Positions 1 through 8,628 are shown, counted from the stretch's first letter. The stretch: DNA of 64,000 nucleotides from JBGRQA01 sp041725895 (GCA_041725895.1 JBGRQA010000015.1:80511-144510), one strand, 5' to 3'. Numbers and translations: made by a program. Notes: generated by a model not told the origin, from the letters alone.

Positions 1-9
1 TGTTCTACA

Positions 10-1974
10 TTATACTGGTAGTAGGAAACTTTTGGCAAATCGAATGATTCCGGATTTTGGTTTTCCTTTATCGTCCGCATCAATTACGATAAGATCGTCC
101 TTGGATTTTTGGAGATAGAAGCTACTAAAGAATACATCCACTACATTGTTTTCCGCTTCCACATAGAAATTTGAATTTCTTTGCCATGCCAGCATCTGGT
201 CGGCTGGAATACTGGTGTTGGGACTTACTTCATCACCAACCGATGGTTTCCCATTCGTTAGTAAGACAATTTTTCCCGGGCCTATGGCACTCTTGAAAAA
301 CATTTTACCAAACAGGATGGATGTGATTTTAAGGCTCCGAATGTTCGTAAGTTTTACAGAGTCACTCATGGCCACAAAATTTTTATAATTGAAAATGATT
401 TCCTCATTGGGAGCCAACTCCCATTCCACAAAATGTTTGCTGCCCGAAGCCTGGAAACAAACATCCGGACCTTCTTTCACCATGTTTAGGAAATTCATCG
501 AATAGGTTTTGTTTTTTAATCGCGGAAGAATTGCTGTTTTCCATTGAGGTACGGCGTATTTTGGCGGTCTTCCACTGGGTTCAAGGGTTCTGGTTACGTA
601 GTAGTTTTGTTTCTCTGCTGCATTAATGGTGTACTTTTGTCCGCAGCTTCGGATCTTCCCCTTTTCCATTTTTGTACCATTTTTTGCCAGGGTAGCCGTA
701 ATATTGTTTTTATTGGACAAAACAATTCGGGAAAAAACATACATATAACTTTTCAGTATCAGTAGGGCAAAGAGCAGCATGGATACAAACGAAGTTATAT
801 TTACATAATTGACAATGGATGTTATCAGAGTTTCGGTACTGTATTTTAAGTTCGCGTTGTAGGTATCGATCTGCGCATTCATTGATGAACAGAAATCATT
901 GAAATTGCCATTGGATTTGCGGGTTGTTTCGTTTACCTTTTGGATGTATTTTTTTTTCAGATCTGTTCTTAAGTCCCTGTATTTTGATTGCAAAGATTTT
1001 CTAATGGCGTTCTCGATTTTTTTCAGAATATCATACCATTTCACATTGGGATAAGTGGGGATTAATTCCTGTGGAGTAGGAATATACTCATCGAAAAGGG
1101 ACAGAGCTCCCTCCTGCACGTTGGAAAATCTTCCATAGCTTTCGTTTCTTGCCTCTTCCAGACCTTCTTTCATTTCATCGGCTTTTTGATCGAAGTAAAT
1201 ATAAAGAGAGTTCTTTGTGTCGAGTGGGAGGTTGATTTCTCCAGAATTTGTTTCTTCAAGAATTTCATTGTCGTAAAATATTGCAACCGTATTCGACTCT
1301 ATTTTTTTGGTAATATAAGTACCCGGAACAACCAACAGCAGTAGAGGACTCCAAAGAAGCAAAGCCTTCAGAGATAGTTTGAGACTGGTAAAATTGCATA
1401 GCTTAATAAAGATTTCCCGGTTTTCTTCTATGAGTAGGATTGTTACGCGAAGAATAAGGTAGATCAATAGAAACAAGACAGCTATCGGAATTGTTACGGC
1501 GTAGAAAAGGTAAAGGGATGATAGAGGGATGAAGAGGGAGCGGATTCGCGTTTTAGCTGCCAGATAAATATAGGAGATTCCTGAAATGAGCAGGAATGGC
1601 CAGGGCAAACCTGTTCTAAAGTACAACTCCGGAAATACTAGTATTGTATAGGAAGCCAGGGATGGGATCAGTAGGATTCCAAGTAGTAGCCTTCTTTCTA
1701 TTAAGCAGATGCAACAGGCAATTGGCAGCAGAATTACATTGGTTAGCTGAAAAGTAGTTAGATCCAAAGTGATTTGGGTATCAGTAAGGGAATGATAGAT
1801 ACCAAATAGTTGTGAAAATGCAGATCCGAACAGGGTAGGGATGATACTATTGAGTATGGTAAATAGTACAAGATATGTCCAAATTGTATTCTTCTCAGTT
1901 GGTTGAAATCGGTTTTGGTATTTTTCTATCCAAAAGGAATACCAGTTTTTTATGTTGTTTACTAATTTTTTCAT
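10..1974 (-). CDS. Polytopic membrane protein with AIM24-like C-terminal region
   Basis: A 654-residue protein of unknown function. Residues about 34-220 hold roughly six or seven hydrophobic segments. A charged stretch at about 235-385 follows, with a coiled-coil look. Another membrane segment sits near 395-415, and a soluble tail covers about 440-654. The tail contains GPGKIVLLTNG after a pattern of alternating strands (EEIIFNYKNFVAMSDSVKL), which reminds me of the AIM24/TIGR00266 beta-fold; this is inference from motif shape, not a search result. The gene starts with ATG and ends just inside the window edge, so it is complete. It is separated by about 150 bp from the next minus-strand membrane gene. 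Function and regulation cannot be stated. Confidence 0.75.
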   Translation of the reverse strand: MKKLVNNIKNWYSFWIEKYQNRFQPTEKNTIWTYLVLFTILNSIIPTLFGSAFSQLFGIYHSLTDTQITLDLTTFQLTNVILLPIACCICLIERRLLLGILLIPSLASYTILVFPELYFRTGLPWPFLLISGISYIYLAAKTRIRSLFIPLSSLYLFYAVTIPIAVLFLLIYLILRVTILLIEENREIFIKLCNFTSLKLSLKALLLWSPLLLLVVPGTYITKKIESNTVAIFYDNEILEETNSGEINLPLDTKNSLYIYFDQKADEMKEGLEEARNESYGRFSNVQEGALSLFDEYIPTPQELIPTYPNVKWYDILKKIENAIRKSLQSKYRDLRTDLKKKYIQKVNETTRKSNGNFNDFCSSMNAQIDTYNANLKYSTETLITSIVNYVNITSFVSMLLFALLILKSYMYVFSRIVLSNKNNITATLAKNGTKMEKGKIRSCGQKYTINAAEKQNYYVTRTLEPSGRPPKYAVPQWKTAILPRLKNKTYSMNFLNMVKEGPDVCFQASGSKHFVEWELAPNEEIIFNYKNFVAMSDSVKLTNIRSLKITSILFGKMFFKSAIGPGKIVLLTNGKPSVGDEVSPNTSIPADQMLAWQRNSNFYVEAENNVVDVFFSSFYLQKSKDDLIVIDADDKGKPKSGIIRFAKSFLLPV

Positions 1975-2124
1975 TGCGATAAATGTGAAAATGTTGTTTT
2001 AGGTACATGCTAAAAGCTATTACCTATTTTATTCGTTTTCGGAAACTTGAATTCGAAAGAGGGATTTTTCAATTCCAGTTCAATCGAAATTCAAATAAAT
2101 TCCTTCGGTGGGAACTATCAATTG

Positions 2125-2994
2125 TTACCTGAATGGTTTTACTAACGTTTTTGCCAGCTTCCTGTATCTTTCCCTTAAATTGTAGAGAATTGCCGATTTA
2201 AGGTAGTCATATTCAGAGGAGGTGACATATTGGGGTCTCTGAATGCTGATGTATGAGTTTTTATCTATCTTTTTCCCGTCCCCCAATATTATTTGTTGTA
2301 TAGGGCGCTTTTCCTCTAGTCTCAAAGTTTTTGCCTTATCAAGTGTGAGCAATATTTCTTTGTTTCTGATTTTTTCTACCAGAAAGACATTTTGATAATT
2401 TTTTGTTTCGTTTGAATCGAAATACTTTAAATACACTCTTGAGTTTTGGTAGCAAAGAAAGTAGCCAGGCATGTGTTGCGATTCCAACTTGATTCCATTT
2501 AAAGAATCTACTTTGTGAATCTTGAATGCCTGCCAGTTGAATATTTCATAATTTTCGGCATACTCTTTTAGTTGATCCATTTCTGAAGTAGGGTATGAGG
2601 TGATAACCTGACCGGTGTGGAGAATGGTATTTTGGTTGAGGGAAATGGATACAATCTTGGTTGAGTGATGGAATAATCCTGAAATACTAACAGAGATCAG
2701 GACTGCTGCCAGAGGGGTGAATAGTAGTTTTATCTCATTTTGAAAAGGTATTCTATTGATTCTTTTTGAAATGAAGGGGAATTTTGTAATCATTCCGAGA
2801 ATCAGGAGGAATGAGAATAGCAGGGTCAGCTTAAAAATTGTACCTCCTGCTTGCTCTATGTCCGGCAAAATTATTCCTTGATTTCGGTTGTTTGCTATTG
2901 AAAAAAGCAGGTAGCCAAAAGCTAAAATTGTTACTGCTCGTGAAATGATATTGTATACCAGGGATTGTGTTTTTTTGTTTGCTCCTGTTTTCAT
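2125..2994 (-). CDS. Hypothetical membrane protein (4 predicted TM segments)
   Basis: A 289-residue protein not recognised by family. Hydrophobic segments lie at about residues 15-32, 50-68 and 85-105, followed by a soluble, probably extracytoplasmic, domain of about 180 residues rich in short beta-type stretches, and a basic C-terminus (RERYRKLAKTLVKPFR). Its ATG overlaps the TGA of the upstream gene (ATGA at 2991-2994), so the two are almost certainly translated from one mRNA. The neighbourhood (a secreted FN3-like protein upstream and a larger polytopic protein downstream) suggests an envelope-located complex, but nothing in the sequence names a reaction. Confidence 0.75.
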   Translation of the reverse strand: MKTGANKKTQSLVYNIISRAVTILAFGYLLFSIANNRNQGIILPDIEQAGGTIFKLTLLFSFLLILGMITKFPFISKRINRIPFQNEIKLLFTPLAAVLISVSISGLFHHSTKIVSISLNQNTILHTGQVITSYPTSEMDQLKEYAENYEIFNWQAFKIHKVDSLNGIKLESQHMPGYFLCYQNSRVYLKYFDSNETKNYQNVFLVEKIRNKEILLTLDKAKTLRLEEKRPIQQIILGDGKKIDKNSYISIQRPQYVTSSEYDYLKSAILYNLRERYRKLAKTLVKPFR

Positions 2995-3812
2995 TGTTTC
3001 TTGTTTTTCTTTCTGGATTCAACAACAGAATAAATTAATTTGGATTCTTCATTTTCGTAACTATTTGCATTAATAGATTTGGATAATAAGGATCTTTTTA
3101 TTTCAGTTCCATAGGTATTCTGCTTAATGATTTTGGATTTTACTTGGTATTTATGATTCCCATTATATACAGGGGTGTCGTAGAATTCGAATCTATCAGT
3201 TGTCTCGAATATTTTTTCATTGTCTCTGAATACTTCATAAGACACCTTGTACCGAGAACTTGTTAAGACCTTACTCCAAGAGAGTTTAATGCATGTGTTT
3301 GAAATAACCTTTGCATTTAAATTTATACTTGTGCCTCCTGTTATTCTAATTTGAGTGGACTTAGTTCCTTTGTTAGATCTTAGATGAACACAACTTCCAA
3401 ATTTTTTAAATCTTTTTGTGCGCTGTTCGTAATCATAATATGCTTCTACCCAAATATTGTTTTCAATCCATGCATCTTCAATGGGAATATATATAGCATA
3501 CCTGTCATGAGCTCTGTTTGAGGTTTTTCCTGATTTAAAAACATCTACATTCCAAGGTTTATTTTCATTTCCCCTGTTGAATTCGTAGTACGTTCTTCCA
3601 TTTATTTTAACTTTTATTCGTCTCATTATATCATCACAATCCCATTCTTTACTAACACAATCGTAGTAAGTGATAATGATTTGTTGATGTGTATTATTGT
3701 AACGGATAGAGATCTTATCTTGATTGTAGTGCCCTGCTATTGCATTGGAAATCCAGCTAAGGCACAGGACAAGGGTGACCAGGCTGAATTTTAAAATTGT
3801 TGGTTTTTTCAT
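2991..3812 (-). CDS. Secreted protein with a C-terminal FN3-like domain
   Basis: A 273-residue protein with a clear Sec signal peptide (MKKPTILKFSLVTLVLCLSW, cleavage probably after SNAIA at about residue 27). The N-terminal half (about 28-150) is a beta-rich unit with four cysteines (two in DCVSKEWDCDD), unrecognised. Residues about 160-255 have the strand pattern of a fibronectin type III domain (IKLSWSKV..., KYQVKSKI). It is likely periplasmic or surface-located and involved in binding rather than catalysis. Its stop codon overlaps the next start, so it heads a two- or three-gene transcription unit. No promoter could be assigned with certainty; a perfect palindrome lies about 350 bp upstream. 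Confidence 0.75.
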   Translation of the reverse strand: MKKPTILKFSLVTLVLCLSWISNAIAGHYNQDKISIRYNNTHQQIIITYYDCVSKEWDCDDIMRRIKVKINGRTYYEFNRGNENKPWNVDVFKSGKTSNRAHDRYAIYIPIEDAWIENNIWVEAYYDYEQRTKRFKKFGSCVHLRSNKGTKSTQIRITGGTSINLNAKVISNTCIKLSWSKVLTSSRYKVSYEVFRDNEKIFETTDRFEFYDTPVYNGNHKYQVKSKIIKQNTYGTEIKRSLLSKSINANSYENEESKLIYSVVESRKKNKKQ

Positions 3813-4080
3813 TTTGTTTGGGTTTAGGTTATCTGTATGATTTTTATTTCATAGGATTATTGTTTTTTATCTGATGTGGGGGTGGAGCAGGTTCTAAAGG
3901 GCGGGATGATTTTGGATCTGGTTGGATGCATTTAAGAGTACATAATTGTATTGCTGTTTGCGTTTGTAGTAAAGCTTTCCATTCTGGATGTTTCCTTTTT
4001 TTTCGACTTTGAATTGGCTTGATTACTAGGTTTCTATTTTTCGTTTCTTCATGGGGTGGAGATAAAAATAATAAAAACAA

Positions 4081-4382
4081 ACAAATATTATGTTGTTATT
4101 TGTGTGTTTTTTTATTTAACAAATAATGCAAAATAAAGGAAAACCAGGTAGTATCAGCCTTTGAAAATATTATGAATATTTTCAAATAGTAAGAGAAAGT
4201 TCTTCAACTATCTTTTTGAGTTTGGAGATTCATCTTTTCAATGGAAAGGGAGAGGGCTTATAGGGGATCTAAATTGGATAGGAATAATATTTATGTTACT
4301 TGTTTTAAGTAGAGTAAATTTTGATTTAGGAAGATTCCAGTATGTGATTCAAAAGATGTGGAATATTGTTTGAAACAATTAC
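4081..4382. other. Gene-free spacer with a perfect palindrome
   Basis: AT-rich spacer between the nitroreductase gene and the secreted FN3-like gene. I see no coding potential here. The only structure is the inverted repeat at 4160-4186. Confidence 0.6.
4160..4186. promoter_or_regulatory. Perfect 12-bp palindrome with a 3-bp centre, operator-like
   Basis: TTTGAAAATATT, then ATG, then AATATTTTCAAA: twelve perfectly inverted bases on each side of a 3-base centre. It has no T-run on either side, so it looks more like a protein-binding dyad than a terminator. It lies in the spacer upstream of the minus-strand genes starting at 3812 and just downstream of the nitroreductase stop. Confidence 0.4.
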
Positions 4383-5099
4383 TTATTTTCTTTTTCCTAC
4401 AGGAAGTATATACAAAGGTTGCTCCAGGTCCTTTAGGTTGAGTACTTTTTTAACCTGTTCATCCCTAAAAGCACCAACCACCACCACTCCCAAATTCAGA
4501 GAAATAGCCTGTAGAAAGACATTTTGAGCGGCATGACCTATTTCCATGTGCACATATCGAATTCCCCGGTTGCCATACTTTTGAGTTGTTCGCTCATAAA
4601 CAGCAGAGAATACGATAACCATAGCTCCCTCTGCAATGCATGTTTGTCCAAGAGAGGCGCTGCTCAATTCTTTTCTCACATCTCCATTTCGAACCTTAAC
4701 CAGTTCATGTTGATGAGGTTTGTATTGATAAACGCCGTCTGGAACTCCCTTCACATTGCCAGCAACGATATGTACCTCAAGAGGGTAGAGGGCGCCAGCG
4801 GAAGGGGCCGTTCGAAATCCCCATCCCGAATGGGTAATTCCTTGTGCAGCCCAGAGGAGCTGTGAGACTTCCGTAAGATTCAGCGGCTCGTTTGTATACT
4901 CTCGCACCGATCTGCGCTTAAGCATGGCCTGTTCCACCGAAGTGCTGCTGTTATATTGCGGATCGGGTAATTTAATCTTTTCTGTCATGGCTTCCTTCAA
5001 CTTAGGTTCTTTTCCGGTTGGTTGGAGCAGAACAAATGATCCTCCTATGATTGCTCCAATTAATGCTACGACAATAATTGCAAAATGTATTGTTTTCAT
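4383..5099 (-). CDS. SagB/ThcOx-type nitroreductase-family oxidoreductase, membrane-anchored
   Basis: A 238-residue protein. Residues about 5-25 form a single hydrophobic anchor or signal, followed by the nitroreductase fold: RRSVREYTNEPL near residue 63, LLWAAQGIT, RTAPSAGALYPLEVHIVAGN (the hallmark of the SagB/ThcOx subgroup), GVYQYKPHQHELV, and GHAAQNVFLQAISLNLGVVVVG near the C-terminus. Known family members bind FMN and oxidise or reduce small substrates; SagB proteins dehydrogenate azoline rings in RiPP maturation. Here there is no YcaO cyclodehydratase or precursor gene beside it, so a RiPP role is not supported. Many Bacteroidota carry such solitary, exported SagB-like enzymes of unknown substrate. 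Flanking genes are not closely spaced, so it is probably monocistronic. Confidence 0.85.
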   Translation of the reverse strand: MKTIHFAIIVVALIGAIIGGSFVLLQPTGKEPKLKEAMTEKIKLPDPQYNSSTSVEQAMLKRRSVREYTNEPLNLTEVSQLLWAAQGITHSGWGFRTAPSAGALYPLEVHIVAGNVKGVPDGVYQYKPHQHELVKVRNGDVRKELSSASLGQTCIAEGAMVIVFSAVYERTTQKYGNRGIRYVHMEIGHAAQNVFLQAISLNLGVVVVGAFRDEQVKKVLNLKDLEQPLYILPVGKRK

Positions 5100-5213
5100 G
5101 ATAAGATCTTCTTAATCGATGTTTCTTGTTTAGTGTATAAAAAGAGCCGAAAATGTGTAAATCGGGGGCTACGATAACCTCTGCTGTTTCTTTACCATGT
5201 TACGATTGAGGTT

Positions 5214-5768
5214 CTATCTTAATTGCTCCCATTTATTCCAACTAATTTCTCTGCCCGGATAGGCTACTTTATTGAAGGGCCATTCTTGTTCGATCCAATT
5301 CTTTACTGCCTCAAATAGGATTGAATCGAGCCCCTTCTTCAATTCACTTCTTCGAACCCATAAATAAACTTTTGCATCATAGCCCATTTTTGGACAGGGA
5401 TCAATATATACACAACCAAGACATTGGGATTCGTCTTTGTTCATTACCGTGTAAGCAAAAGATGATCGTCTCTGAAACTCTTTTTGATGCCACCCAAGAT
5501 CAATCAGATCCTGTTCCAATGTCAACTCTTTTGAGGGCCATTGGGAGTTGGGTCCAAAAACACCTTGAAGATGATTGATGCTTGTCATTACCGCATCGTA
5601 ATCCTTTACCACGTCGTGGATGGTAAGCATTCTCAGCCTGAAACGTTGATTCTCCAGCGAGGCGGGAATCTTAAAATCAGATGGAACAAGGGGGTGATGC
5701 TGTGCGAATGAGCTGGTCGAAATACCTAATACCAAAACAAACAATGCAATAACCAATGGATACTTCAT
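5214..5768 (-). CDS. GNAT-fold acetyltransferase-like protein with a Sec signal peptide
   Basis: From the ATG at 5768 the protein begins MKYPLVIALFVLVLGISTSS, a typical signal peptide with probable cleavage at SFA/QHH. An upstream in-frame ATG at 5813 overlaps the previous gene, but would bury the signal 15 residues inside. The remainder (about 150 residues) reads like a GNAT domain: FRLRMLTIHDV, FAYTVMNKDESQCLGCVYIDP and a C-terminal LFEAVKNWIEQEW. GNAT enzymes use cytosolic acyl-CoA, so an exported one is odd. The fold may have lost catalysis or use another donor. It is the third gene of a tight unit (SpoIIAA-like gene overlapping or 38 bp upstream, C69 peptidase before that). Family assignment fairly sure, function unknown. 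Confidence 0.7.
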   Translation of the reverse strand: MKYPLVIALFVLVLGISTSSFAQHHPLVPSDFKIPASLENQRFRLRMLTIHDVVKDYDAVMTSINHLQGVFGPNSQWPSKELTLEQDLIDLGWHQKEFQRRSSFAYTVMNKDESQCLGCVYIDPCPKMGYDAKVYLWVRRSELKKGLDSILFEAVKNWIEQEWPFNKVAYPGREISWNKWEQLR

Positions 5769-5805
5769 AACAGTGCTTTTAATTAGTTTGTATGTTGATG
5801 ATTCG

Positions 5806-6303
5806 TTAATCATCTTCCAGTTTATTGATTTCAGATAAAATGTGTTGCAAATATTTCGGGTTAATTTGAAGCCAGCAAATTGCAGCTTGCAAGGTGCTGA
5901 ATATTTTGTATTGGGTTGGGTCCACTCTTTTGTTTAATGTGTAAATCGTAGTTTTGACCACCTGCTCCGGGGTCTCTGTAAGGATGGCAACTCGTTTTAA
6001 ACCTTCCAATTTAACCTTTTCCGATACAAAATTTCCATAGTTTTCCAGTTCTTCCTCCGTAAAGTTGTAGTTCGCTTTTCTTAAATCAATCAGAAAACTG
6101 AAATTGGGTTCATAATCAGTGTCATGAATAATTTCAAGTTTTAAGCGTTTAGCCCCCTCAATAGTGAGGTCATTTTTATGAAACTGAATCACTAAACCAA
6201 TATCTTTTACAATTTTGTATTTGTAAATATTCTTCACGATAATTAGTTTTTTTCGATTTGCTTTTCCAAGAGCTAAACTGACCTTTGTGCTGGACTTTAT
6301 CAT
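5806..6303 (-). CDS. SpoIIAA/STAS-like protein
   Basis: A 165-residue soluble protein with no signal peptide. The order of elements (IVKDIGLVIQFHKNDLTIEG, FSFLIDLRKANYNFTEEEL, KRVAILTETPEQVVKTTIY, KIFSTLQAAICWLQ) matches the STAS/SpoIIAA-like proteins common in Bacteroidota, where an alternating beta-alpha fold carries a DLR-type strand. No phosphorylatable Ser/Thr context could be assigned. The start overlaps the stop of the peptidase gene by ATGA (6300-6303), so it was translationally coupled to a gene that is now split by an insertion element. Expression of this gene may therefore depend on a promoter inside the element. Confidence 0.6.
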   Translation of the reverse strand: MIKSSTKVSLALGKANRKKLIIVKNIYKYKIVKDIGLVIQFHKNDLTIEGAKRLKLEIIHDTDYEPNFSFLIDLRKANYNFTEEELENYGNFVSEKVKLEGLKRVAILTETPEQVVKTTIYTLNKRVDPTQYKIFSTLQAAICWLQINPKYLQHILSEINKLEDD

Positions 6304-7261
6304 TCCGAAGCTTTGTTCTCATGCTTGAGCTCAAGCGAATCTATCATCTCAGATGCTAACGTTACAGCCTTGGAAGTAAATTCCTCACTTCTGCTTTCCA
6401 GGTAGTTGCTTAACTGGTTGGGATGATTTTTTTTGATGTTCTTAGCTTCACGAATAATAATGTTCTGTATTTCTATTTCCTTTGATTCCAACTGCTTTCG
6501 AAGTTCTTTCCAGGCTTTCATTTGAGTAGGATATTTCGACTTGCAAAGATCACCCAGCTTTTTGAAGATCCAAAAAGCGGATTGCTTATCAAAAGCTGAG
6601 GGAGCGAAATTATACCCCAATGGGATGGTTGTACTCCCCAAATAAAAAGGTGTATAAATTGCCGTGAAAGGAAAACTGAGCCCTGCCCAGAGTACACATC
6701 CGTATTCGGAGGGTTGGCCTGGCGAAAGCGTTATAACATCGGTGTGAACACACTGCCATACCGCAATGGATCGTTCCGGCTTGTTTCGGTTTTTCTTTCG
6801 GAAGATATCAAAGGACGTTCCGGAATAGTAATCCCGTAAGATGGTAAAACATTCTTGTAGCTCAACTTTTTCTTTTGGTTGGTGAAACAGTGGAAAATGT
6901 TCTTGTTTGGAAGATAGTTGAAGGGTAGGAGAGAGTAGATCCATCGCTCTCCAGAGGCGTCTTGTATTGTAGTAGTTGTTGCCCGTTTTTTCCTTCACCC
7001 CATTGCCAAAGAATTTCCGAAAGTTGAAGCCCAGGTGGGATTCATCCCATAAGTCATATTCCTGGCAAAGAGCGATAAGGTTTGGGGAGCAAATAAAGTT
7101 GGTCGTATCCTGTAAATTAATATGACCAATTCGGTAACTGTTGGCTGCAACCAGGTAACAGTTATTGGGGATTCGCACCGCAGCCCAGGAATGGCCACCC
7201 CCGGCTTCCATATACCACATTTCACTCGTGTCGGCAACTCCTACGCCACTAGGATATTTTA
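6300..7261 (-). pseudogene. C69-family dipeptidase-like gene, 3' fragment (split by IS200-type element)
   Basis: The reading frame encodes the C-terminal two thirds of a C69 (PepD-like, Ntn-hydrolase) peptidase: YPSGVGVADTSEMWYMEAGG, GGHSWAAVRIPNNCYLVAAN, then MDLLSPTLQLSS, SIAVWQCVHTDVITL, SEYGCVLWAGLSFPFTAIYT and a helical tail. The family's N-terminal nucleophile cysteine is not in this fragment; it lies in the 5' fragment on the other side of the insertion (7904-8398). The open frame can be extended to an ATG at 7280 inside the insertion element, which would give an inactive protein. The stop overlaps the next gene. Loss of function is inferred from the split. Confidence 0.85.
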
Positions 7262-7275
7262 TTAAAAAGTGAAAA

Positions 7276-7296
7276 ACCACGTCCTATGGGCGTGGT
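7276..7296 (+). repeat. Left subterminal hairpin of the IS200-type element
   Basis: Nine paired bases (one G-T wobble) around a TAT loop. It is located about 80 bp before tnpA and has the same tip sequence as the right-end hairpin. Confidence 0.75.
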
Positions 7297-7374
7297 CAGA
7301 GACAGAGGGCTTTGCCGTTAAATGACTCATGACTATCTTTTGAGAGTTGTCCCCACAACAAAAAAAGAAAGTCT

Positions 7375-7797
7375 ATGAGCCGATTTAACAAGCTATCGCA
7401 TACGTTATGGCATAGTAAATACCATATTGTATGGACACCCAAATATAGATATAGAATTCTATATGGAGAAATCAAGAAGGAAGTAGAATCTTGTATCCTA
7501 CTCTTTGTCGATCAACAAGGAGGTAAAGTTGAAGAATTGAACGTACAAGGGGATCATATCCATCTGCTGGTACAGATTCCTCCCAAAATTGCGGTTTCCA
7601 AATTTGTAGGCACAATAAAAGGAAGAACAGCCATACGTGTATTTCAAAAGTTTAAGACATTGAAACATCGCCCCTATTGGGGAAATCATTTCTGGGCTCG
7701 TGGGTATTGTGTTGATACCGTTGGATTGAATGAGGAAATGATACGAAAGTATGTCAAACATCAAGAAAATAAAGAAAAACAAGAAGAACACAAGTAA
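7375..7797 (+). CDS. tnpA: IS200/IS605 family Y1 transposase TnpA
   Basis: A 140-residue protein, the usual size for IS200-type TnpA. The opening HTLWHSKYHIVWTPKYRYRI is the classic start of the family. The HUH metal-binding motif is HIH at residues 61-63 (GDHIHLLVQIPPK), and the catalytic tyrosine is probably Tyr126 in EEMIRKYVKHQE. FVGTIKGRTAIRVF and HFWARGYCVDTVG are also conserved family blocks. The reaction is single-strand excision and integration using subterminal hairpins as ends, at or near replication forks. All motifs are intact, so the element may be active and the insertion recent. Start ATG at 7375 is preceded by AAAGAAAG. Confidence 0.95.
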   Translation: MSRFNKLSHTLWHSKYHIVWTPKYRYRILYGEIKKEVESCILLFVDQQGGKVEELNVQGDHIHLLVQIPPKIAVSKFVGTIKGRTAIRVFQKFKTLKHRPYWGNHFWARGYCVDTVGLNEEMIRKYVKHQENKEKQEEHK

Positions 7798-7818
7798 CAA
7801 TTTGTACGGGACAACATC

Positions 7819-7867
7819 GCCTTGCCTCCTTTGGAGGCGTAAGGCAATTTATCCCCTTTTAGGGGTT
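7819..7867 (+). terminator. Hairpins downstream of tnpA inside the element
   Basis: Two consecutive stems follow the tnpA stop. The first is GCCTTGCCTCC paired with GGAGG...AAGGC (7819-7845, loop TTT). The second is CCCC-TTTTA-GGGG at 7854-7866 followed by TTATTT. Either could stop tnpA transcription or act as a structured sequence near the element's right end. Confidence 0.45.
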
Positions 7868-7876
7868 ATTTCAATG

Positions 7877-7895
7877 CCCCATCCTCTGGGTGGGG
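7877..7895 (+). repeat. Right subterminal hairpin of the IS200-type element
   Basis: Eight paired bases (one wobble) around a TCT loop, followed by a T-run and then by recognisable peptidase coding sequence on the minus strand. It mirrors the left hairpin in tip sequence. Confidence 0.75.
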
Positions 7896-7903
7896 TTTTT
7901 TAC

Positions 7904-8398
7904 TCCAAATTTGTTGTACAGTTCTCCTATCAGCTTTACGCATTCACGTGCTGTTTTCGCATGCTGCAAGGCAAAATATCGAATGCCGCCACCCAACCCG
8001 GAGGGGACCAAAGGATCTACCTTTTCGGCATTTTTGTTTCTGTCTCGCTTCAAAGCCAAACCGCCGGCAATGGCTACCCCATGTTTATTGACAGCCACAG
8101 CATCGCCTTCGGCAAAACCAATATTGGTTTGAAGCACCAGCATTTTGTACCGATGAGGAAAGGAAAGGGAACTGTCCGGGAGAAGATTGATCTTTTCATT
8201 AGCGGTAACGAAACGAAGCATGGATGCTTCCGTACCCGATAGATCATTATTGTGAGCCAGTAATACCTGCCCACTGGCAGAAGCCTCTTTCCCGACCATC
8301 AGAAGAAAGCATTCCTGCTGCTGCGAAAAACTTTCAGAAGAAAAAAGTAGGCTTACGATGAGTAAAATCTTGATATGAATAAGCAGTATTCTGTACAT
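7904..8398 (-). pseudogene. C69-family dipeptidase-like gene, 5' fragment
   Basis: This is the N-terminal part of the peptidase split by the insertion. A signal peptide (ILLIHIKILLIVSLLFSSES, cut near SFS/QQQ) is followed by ECFLLMVGKEASASGQVLLA, in which Cys30 is the likely N-terminal nucleophile of this Ntn-hydrolase family and HNNDLSG corresponds to the family's (N/E)D motif. GVAIAGGLALKRDRN and GLGGGIRYFALQHAKTAREC follow. The coding sequence reads into the insertion and terminates after about nine non-native residues (KNPTQRMGH, translated from the right-end hairpin). Joined with the fragment at 6300-7261 it would make a protein of about 480 residues, close to family length. Confidence 0.85.
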
Positions 8399-8628
8399 AC
8401 TCCTGTTGCCTGGTTTCTAAATGAAGATAAAGAAATCTGCGGCATTATCAAAACCGGAAAACAGGATGAAAGTTAGGTTGGTGCAGCTTTGAATGGACCT
8501 ACTTGGCGTTCATAAATTCTCCGCCGAAGAAAGGATTGGTTGCTGTGTAATTTTTTATGGAATTGTATTGATGAATTCGTATGTTATTTTTATCTGTTTT
8601 TTAGTTTATCTCCTTTGGATTCATTCTT

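Larger units (their letters stand above)
7262..7903 (+). mobile_element. IS200/IS605-family insertion element (tnpA only)
   Basis: A roughly 640-bp element inserted in the C69 peptidase gene. It has a single Y1 transposase gene and two matching subterminal hairpins: left at 7276-7296 (ACCACGTCC, loop TAT, GGGCGTGGT) and right at 7877-7895 (CCCCATCC, loop TCT, GGGTGGGG). Both end in the same CC-TNT-GG tip, as expected for ends recognised by a Y1 transposase. There are no inverted terminal repeats and no target duplication, which also fits the family. No tnpB is present. Exact boundaries are estimated from where peptidase homology stops, with an error of several bases. Confidence 0.85.

Noticed and set aside
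3844..4080. Minus-strand frame of 78 codons before the secreted FN3-like gene
   Set aside because: Only a TTG start, proline-rich random-looking composition, and no RBS; the region is better read as leader or spacer.
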